In this document: piece after piece, positions 58,681-64,000 of the stretch
How the letters are laid out: every line of letters begins with the position of its first letter
How positions within the stretch are numbered: position 1 is the first letter of the stretch
Origin: Hygrocybe punicea
Taxonomy: Eukaryota; Basidiomycota; Agaricomycetes; Agaricales; Hygrophoraceae
Length of the DNA stretch: 64,000 nucleotides
NCBI GenBank assembly: GCA_963556145.1
Contig: OY744473.1
Span: forward strand, 2,108,001 to 2,172,000
Reading direction: 5' to 3'
Notes under the pieces: model-generated
The model's input: only the letters and a program-made list of their open reading frames with translations
The model's database searches: none
Told to the model about the DNA's origin: nothing
Translations under genes and position numbers: made by a program

Positions 58681-59454
58681 AAATGAGGAAGGTGGTGGTT
58701 CAGGTTCAAGAGGCAAAAGCGCAATAAGGTTCAAAGTCTGGGTTCAAATGGTGATCTGACTAATGATTACATAATCATGATTATGTAACAAAATTGACCA
58801 AAACCAAAATTGAAATACCAAGTGATCTAACTATATTGGGTTTGTTTATTTGTATTTGTTTGTCCTAAGACCAAGTTGCAATATCACTCACACATATTGA
58901 CGGATGATATCAGCAAATAAGCATTTTATTTGTCTTTGTTTACATCTATTTGTATTTGTTTACTATAGCACAAATAACACTATATACACTCAAACATCTG
59001 ATGAAATATATGTTATTGCAATATATAATTAGATTTGTTATATGCAATGAAGTTTATGATGATCAGTATAAAATTTACCATATATTATGAAAATTGCCTT
59101 ATATGGTTAGACTGGTCACATGTGACTGTCACTGTGACGATCAGCACAAAATTTGGTATAAATTATGAGAAATTACTATATATGGTTAGATTGGTCACAT
59201 GTGACTGTCACACTATGCCCGAAATAGTTATTTCAGTCAGCAGTTCAATTTTCAGCTAATTCCAATAAGAACTAGAGGCAGTATGAATATTTTGAATATA
59301 ATTGGAATGTAATTTGTCTTGTATGAGACATCCCATATTTGGATTCTTATGTAAGCCACTCAAAACATGGCCCAGATTTTATGTTACATTCCAGCATAAG
59401 AAGTAGAATCATATCTCTTGCCCAAAAAAAATTTCTATATAGGCGATGCAAAAA

Positions 59455-59549
59455 CATTAATTAATTAATTAATTAATTAATTAATTACGAACCTTGACTG
59501 AACCAGGTCTGATAAAGAACGAGTCTTTTAATAAATTAAAAGAACTCGT
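59455..59549 (-). promoter_or_regulatory. R 5'-terminal hairpin and TTAATTAA run
   Basis: Minus-strand equivalent of 41,895-41,982. The hairpin arms are intact and identical to those of E1, with a longer TTAA run (59,458-59,486). Confidence 0.8.
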
Positions 59550-59550
59550 A

Positions 59551-62183
59551 ATGAATATTGCTGGAATGGCTGGCACTGGAAAATCACAAGTCATCAAAGC
59601 AGTTGTTGAGTTCTTTGACAATGTACATGAGTCTCACAGATTTGTTATTCTTGGTCCTACTGGTACTTCTGCAGCTCTACAAAATGGCTCAACTTATCAC
59701 TACTTCCTGGGCATCAATCCAAACATGTCAAATAGAAATGAAGCAATGGGCATTGCTCAACTAAAAGGTAGACTAGAAGGAGTTGACTATATTTTCATTG
59801 ATGAAGTCTCAATGCTGTCTTGTCATGATCTCTACAAAATCAGTGCTAGATTAGCTAAAGCTTTGAACATTCATGACATGCCATTTGGTGGAATCAACAT
59901 GATATTTGCTGGAGACTTTGCTCAGTTACCACCAGTTGGAGGTGCACCATTGTACAGTGGAACAGTTGGCACTCAGATCACATCAGCATTGACAACACAC
60001 TCTCAGGAAACTGCAATTGGAAAAGCACTCTGGCATCAAGTGACCACAGTGGTGATTCTCAGAGAAAACATGAGACAGAGGACACAAACAGCTGAGGATG
60101 CACTGTTTAGAACTGCCCTTGTCAACATGCGCTATGGCAAATGTACCACACAGGACATTCAATTTTTGAGAACCAGAATTGCAGGCAAACGTCCAGACCA
60201 GCCCAATGTTGCCTCCAGGAATTTTAGAAATGTTCCTATCATATGTGGCATTCACTCACAAAAGGATCAAATCAATCTTCTTGGATGTGAAGATTTGCTT
60301 CTGACACCAACCAGAACTTGACCAACTTCTATTCCATTGACAAGTGGGGAAAAGACAAGGATTCTGTAAGAAGCAAGTCCAAATCTAAAGCTATACATCA
60401 ATCCAGTGACATAGACTTTGATACACAAAGAGAGATATGGAAAGTGCGACATGCTGCAACTGATAACTTTGCTGGAAAACTCTCATTGTGTCTTGGAATG
60501 CCTGTGATGCTTCACAATAATGATGCCACTGAACTCTGCATTACAAAAGGACAAGAAGGATTTGTTGTTGGATGGCAGTCAATGAAAGCAAGTCATGGTA
60601 AAAGAGTACTTGACACTTTGTTTGTTGAACTGGACAAACCTCCAAAGCTGATCCAGATTCCAGGACTGCCTGATAATGTAGTGCCCATTGTAAAAAACAC
60701 CAAGACAATTCAGTGTGTATTTCCCAGTGACCTAAAGGAATCCATTGAGAGACAACAAGTCTGGGTGCTACCTAACTTTGCAATGACTGCTCATGCTGCT
60801 CAAGGAAAAACACGTCCATTCAATGTTGTGCATTTAAACAGTTGCTTCAACCACATGTCATATTATTCTTCATTGTCTAGAAGTGCCTCTGCGGCTGGAA
60901 CTGTAATAATTCAGGGCTTTGACACTAAAGTAATCACTAGAGGTTGTTCTGGATATCTGAGACAAGAATTTAGAGAACTGGAATTGCTGGATGAGATTAC
61001 CAGGATCAGATATGAGGGTACTTTACCTGTCCACATTGATGCTGGTACATGCTCTGTTATGCTTCGAAACTTTCAGCAATGGAAGGGAATTCACTATGTT
61101 CCTGCCAAAATTGACAATGCTATTAAATGGTCACCAACTGATCCACTAATATTGGCTCATACAATCCCTGATAGCCCATGGCAATTGGTTGAAAAAGGCA
61201 AAGGAAAACAGAAAGCAGCTGTAATTGCAACTTCATTTGTTCCAGCAAAAGGCTCAGTTGCTATTGGTTCAACCCACAAACATTCACTTGACACAAACAA
61301 TGAACCAGTAGCTAAAAGGCCTCGGATCACCAAATACAATGTCAACAAAGGATCCACAAGCAAGCAACAGGTTATTAACTCTCCAACTGGACTAATCTGG
61401 GATAGCAATGACTACAGCTGTGCATATGACTCATTGTTGGTGATTCTGTTCAATCTGTGGAAGGACAATCATGCAGAGTGGTCCACAGTATTCAGAAGCA
61501 TAAATGATCATTTGACCACATTGTCTCATGGTTTTCCACAGGTGTTGCACCAAAATGTGGCATTTGAACAGCTAAGAGATCACCTTAGAACTACACTGCA
61601 TAACATGAATCCTACAGACTTTCCTAGAGGAACAATGGGCATCAGTGTGGCAAATCTGGCTATGGAGTTGTTTAAAGTCAATGACATTGTAGCCTCTTCT
61701 CAACATGAATGTTCTCAATGTGACTTTGCAGAAGAACCCATTGATGACAGACTAGGCTATGTGTTACATGCTGATGACACAATTAAACAGTCTACAATGA
61801 AGTGGATTGATACCTTGTCACAGAAAACCAATAGAAGATGTCCTGATTGCAATAGCAGAATGAATCAAGTTGTATTTTATAATGAAGCACCACACATTCT
61901 TGTTCTAGAGTATCCATTTAAAAACATTGAAACCAGTCATAGACTAGAATTTGTTTCAGAGACTGGCACAAAGACATTAGAACTTAGAGGCATTGTATAT
62001 CATGGTCAATATCATTTCACCTCACGTATTATTACTGCACAGAAACAAGTGTGGTATCATGATGGAATGATTACAGGCAACTCTTGTTCCAGAGACACTG
62101 ACCTTACACAACTTTCGGACCATGATATCAGACACTGTAAAAAGAGGAACCTTGTACTAGCCTTTTATGCTCAGAGTCTTTGA
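59551..62183 (+). pseudogene. E1 helicase and USP-like peptidase part
   Basis: Continuation of the Rep protein. It opens with Walker A (GMAGTGKSQVI) and goes on with IFIDEVSMLSCHDLYKIS (Walker B), GGINMIFAGDFAQLPPVGG, VVILRENMRQ, and the Pif1-type C-terminal boxes FAMTAHAAQGKTRPFNVVHL and YYSSLSRSASAAGTVIIQGF. This is the 5'-3' helicase of Helitrons. One base is missing near 60,290, so the frame changes around GCED; 2,633 nt plus one gives exactly 878 codons including the stop. The C-terminal 270 residues look like a ubiquitin-protease-type cysteine peptidase: a Cys box (NDYSCAYDSLLVILFNLW), CxxC pairs (HECSQCDF, CPDCNSRM) and a His box (GIVYHGQYHFTSR, VWYHDGM). Such peptidase fusions are known in some Helentrons, usually of OTU type. 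Confidence 0.9.
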
Positions 62184-62572
62184 GCATCCTCCTTGAGGTC
62201 AAGCACGGCTTTCTTCATGTGGTAATCTGTTGTGTAGCATTCAGGGTCATGGAGAAGTAGGGTTGAGCAAATGTGAGTTAATTGTCAGCACACTGTTTGG
62301 GGGGCAGTTGTGTTTGGCAGTTGACCTGTTGCTCCCTGAGCAATTGCTTCATGGCTGAGAGTGTTGCATGATGGTGCAACACAGGGGAGATGGCAGGTAG
62401 AGAGGAGGTTGATGAAGACACTCTATGTAGTTTTATTTTATACTAATTTATATATGTTGCAGAGGTGGGAGGTGGGTTTATTAGATCAATATGCAATATG
62501 CAACACATGCTATGTATCTATGTAACATGCTCCATGCAATTTTCTTAATTCAGCAAAGAAGTGAGGAAGGGG

Positions 62573-62621
62573 AAAAAAGAACTCGTTCATGCCATGCGCA
62601 GCACTGGCCCACTAAACAAGT
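62573..62621 (+). other. E1 3' terminus
   Basis: AAAAGAACTCGT (62,575-62,586) is inverted relative to the 5' end. A small GCCA/TGGC stem follows, then the terminal CACTAAACAAGT. The same terminus occurs at 49,447 (reversed) and 52,569, with nearly identical sequence over 50 bp. Confidence 0.85.
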
Positions 62622-64000
62622 TGGTGGTGGAAGATGTGGCCGAGGTATGTTGCTATCCTCACTCGTGTAATCTGATCCAAGGCATGTCTTGGCTGATATG
62701 GCAAACGCATGATATGATTAGGATCTATTCAATATAAATCAGTTTTCATCAAGGGATAAGGACACATTACCCACAGTCTATGTAAGAATGCTCACGGCGT
62801 TTAACCCCAGGCATACCGCGGTGAGGATTGACTGATGCGAGTTCTTCATCTAAATCATATCGTGTACTGAGCTGTCCTAGATAGGCCAAGTGAAGGTTTC
62901 ACTTATTGAGGTTGCTCCATGGATGCCGTCATGAATGGAGTCCCGATTGCATTACCCCACAAAACCGCTCCATATAAAACACCCAAGTCACCCAGGAGGG
63001 GCCACAATTGCGGATGTCATCTGCAATATGTAAGAGACCATGGATCGTAAGTGTGCATGTTGAAAGTCTTTGTTCTTCGTACTGATAGTAGTATCTGTAA
63101 CAAATTAGCATAAGTATGGAATGAAAATGTCAATGGAGACATGAACTGTTCATATAGGTTGACCCACTGCACAATCTTCTCTTCAAGTTCGTCGACTTCT
63201 TTGTCAGTGATTTCCAATTTGAGCATTGTCTTCATGATATTGGCCAGCAAGCACATGTGCTTGTAGTAGCAGTTTTTTTTGAATCGTCCACGTAAAAGAA
63301 TTGGTGCAATATACATGAACCAGAAGGCCCATGATTCTGCTGTGAAGTGCGAGCGATCTTCAGCAATGTTGCTAAGCACACGAACAAAGGCAGCTGGAAT
63401 GGTCTTGACTGCATTTGCTGTCTCTTTGCCGATCTCCTCCCAGATATGTGGCGCCAATTCATAGTCTTCTGTCCCAGTATCAAGACCTTTGAATCGTCCT
63501 GTCCATAAGTCAACCAAGTTCAGACAAACATTTTCGCAGAAGATGTGCACCCAGTCCCATGGAACAGACCTCACAAGCTCAACTGAACGCACACGGGGTA
63601 ACCACAGCACCTTGCCAGATGCCAAAAGCTTTCCCGATGTCGTTCTTCTCTTTTTTGGTGGTTGCAGCTGCCATTCTCTGAAGAACGTCCTCGAATTCAC
63701 CATGTGTGCATCTAGGGAGGTTTTGCGGGTCCACGGATGGCCTTGTTAAATGTTCCACGTCTGGGGTGATGAGCGGTATGTAATAAATCTTCCCCTTCCC
63801 AGTGACATCCCGTACACCTTTCATCGTGCAACTGCAACAAGGGCAGTAGGTGTTGTGCCCTCTAATTCCAAGCATTTTCTCTATGGCCACAATGTCGCCA
63901 TGTTTCTGGATCAAATAAGCCCGTAGGTTGAAAAGGACATCTTCGACGGCCTCGTATGTTTGAATGCCATAAGCAAGGGTCGCGAGTTCATCGTCAAAGG
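62622..64000 (-). pseudogene. tnp2-type (CACTA) transposase, N-terminal/core part
   Basis: Runs off the right edge. Reading right to left: MLGIRGHNTYCPCCSC, YYIPLITPD, VPWDWVHIFCENVCLNLVDL, LWTGRFKGLDTG, AFVRVLSNIAEDRSHFTAES, a GT-AG intron (about 63,150-63,100), then TIHGLLHIADDIRNCGP and VTWVFYMERFCGVMQSG. These are the ordered blocks of basidiomycete tnp2 (EnSpm/CACTA) transposases. Frame changes near 63,620 and 62,930 show decay. It ends at the right border of E1; the C-terminal part resumes at 41,893. Confidence 0.82.

Larger units (their letters stand above)
49447..59550 (-). mobile_element. Composite Helitron2 element R, reversed
   Basis: The 5' end is at 59,550 (TACGAGTTCTTTTAATTT on the minus strand) and the 3' end at 49,447. 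In its own orientation it holds the same 5' hairpin, CACATGTG palindromes, leader repeats and 854 codons of Rep (57,612-55,051), and then runs straight into a complete small copy Q. Q's 3' end serves as R's 3' end. The insertion lies exactly between A49446 and A59551, that is T|T in R's orientation, and splits E1's helicase before Walker A. There is only one 3' terminus for two 5' termini. Confidence 0.85.
41894..62621 (+). mobile_element. Helitron2/Helentron-like element E1, nearly complete
   Basis: The 5' end TACGAGTTCTTTTAAT forms a 14-bp-stem hairpin (41,895-41,925). The 3' end finishes CACTAAACAAGT, with the inverted copy AAAAGAACTCGT 35 nt before the terminus, an asymmetric terminal inverted repeat. 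It is inserted between two Ts of a tnp2 gene without target duplication. These features match Helitron2/Helentron rather than canonical Helitrons (A|T, 5'-TC, CTRR-3'). It carries a Rep-helicase-peptidase gene split by element R. Without R it is 10,624 bp. CpG is strikingly rare. Confidence 0.88.

Overview
The window looks like a piece of a transposon-rich basidiomycete (agaricomycete) genome. The evidence is short GT-AG introns (40-125 nt), a DUF6533 membrane-protein gene, an agaricomycete-type P450, and KDZ, Crypton, tnp2 and Helitron proteins of the kind found in mushroom-forming fungi. The species cannot be told from the sequence alone, and no rRNA, tRNA or CRISPR was recognised.

Layout. 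1-7,430: a 45-bp minisatellite occurs in opposite orientations at the two ends of about 5.9 kb. Between the arrays lie relics (an unrecognised gene, a PHD-like zinc-finger ORF, the N-terminal part of a KDZ transposase), a G/T-rich repeat and a 0.7-kb foldback element. 7,500-13,200: two decayed multi-exon genes of families I cannot name, plus low-complexity DNA. 13,210-19,294: a Ty1/copia retrotransposon on the minus strand, split by a hAT-like non-autonomous element (14,054-15,313). 19,300-20,925: a tyrosine-recombinase scrap and a second hAT-like element. 22,947-27,214: a Crypton-type recombinase gene with a GCR1_C-like end, broken by a third hAT-like element (25,454-26,571).

27,718-38,387 is a compact island of apparently functional host genes: a DUF6533 membrane protein, a CNNM/Mam3-type transporter, a Mid1-type calcium-channel subunit, a TMEM19/DUF92 protein and a cytochrome P450. 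Divergent neighbours here have start codons only about 15-40 bp apart.

41,440-64,000 is a five-level nest. A tnp2 (CACTA-type) transposase gene is split by a 20.7-kb Helitron2/Helentron-like element (E1). E1's helicase motif is split by a reversed composite Helitron2 (R). R ends in a small copy (Q), and Q's 5' hairpin is split by a Tc1/mariner element. That element's transposase is split by another small Helitron2 (S). Every Helitron2 insertion can be undone on paper to the base, restores the host reading frame where one can be followed, and lies between two T residues without a target duplication.

Most striking: (1) the Tc1-like element carries a second, convergent gene for a SAM-domain-like protein; (2) R appears to have ended at the 3' terminus of a nested copy, as rolling-circle transposition predicts; (3) seven copies of a concentric 54-55 bp palindrome lie in or near the hAT-like elements; (4) E1 encodes an almost open Rep-helicase-cysteine-peptidase fusion of about 2,770 codons in strongly CpG-poor DNA.
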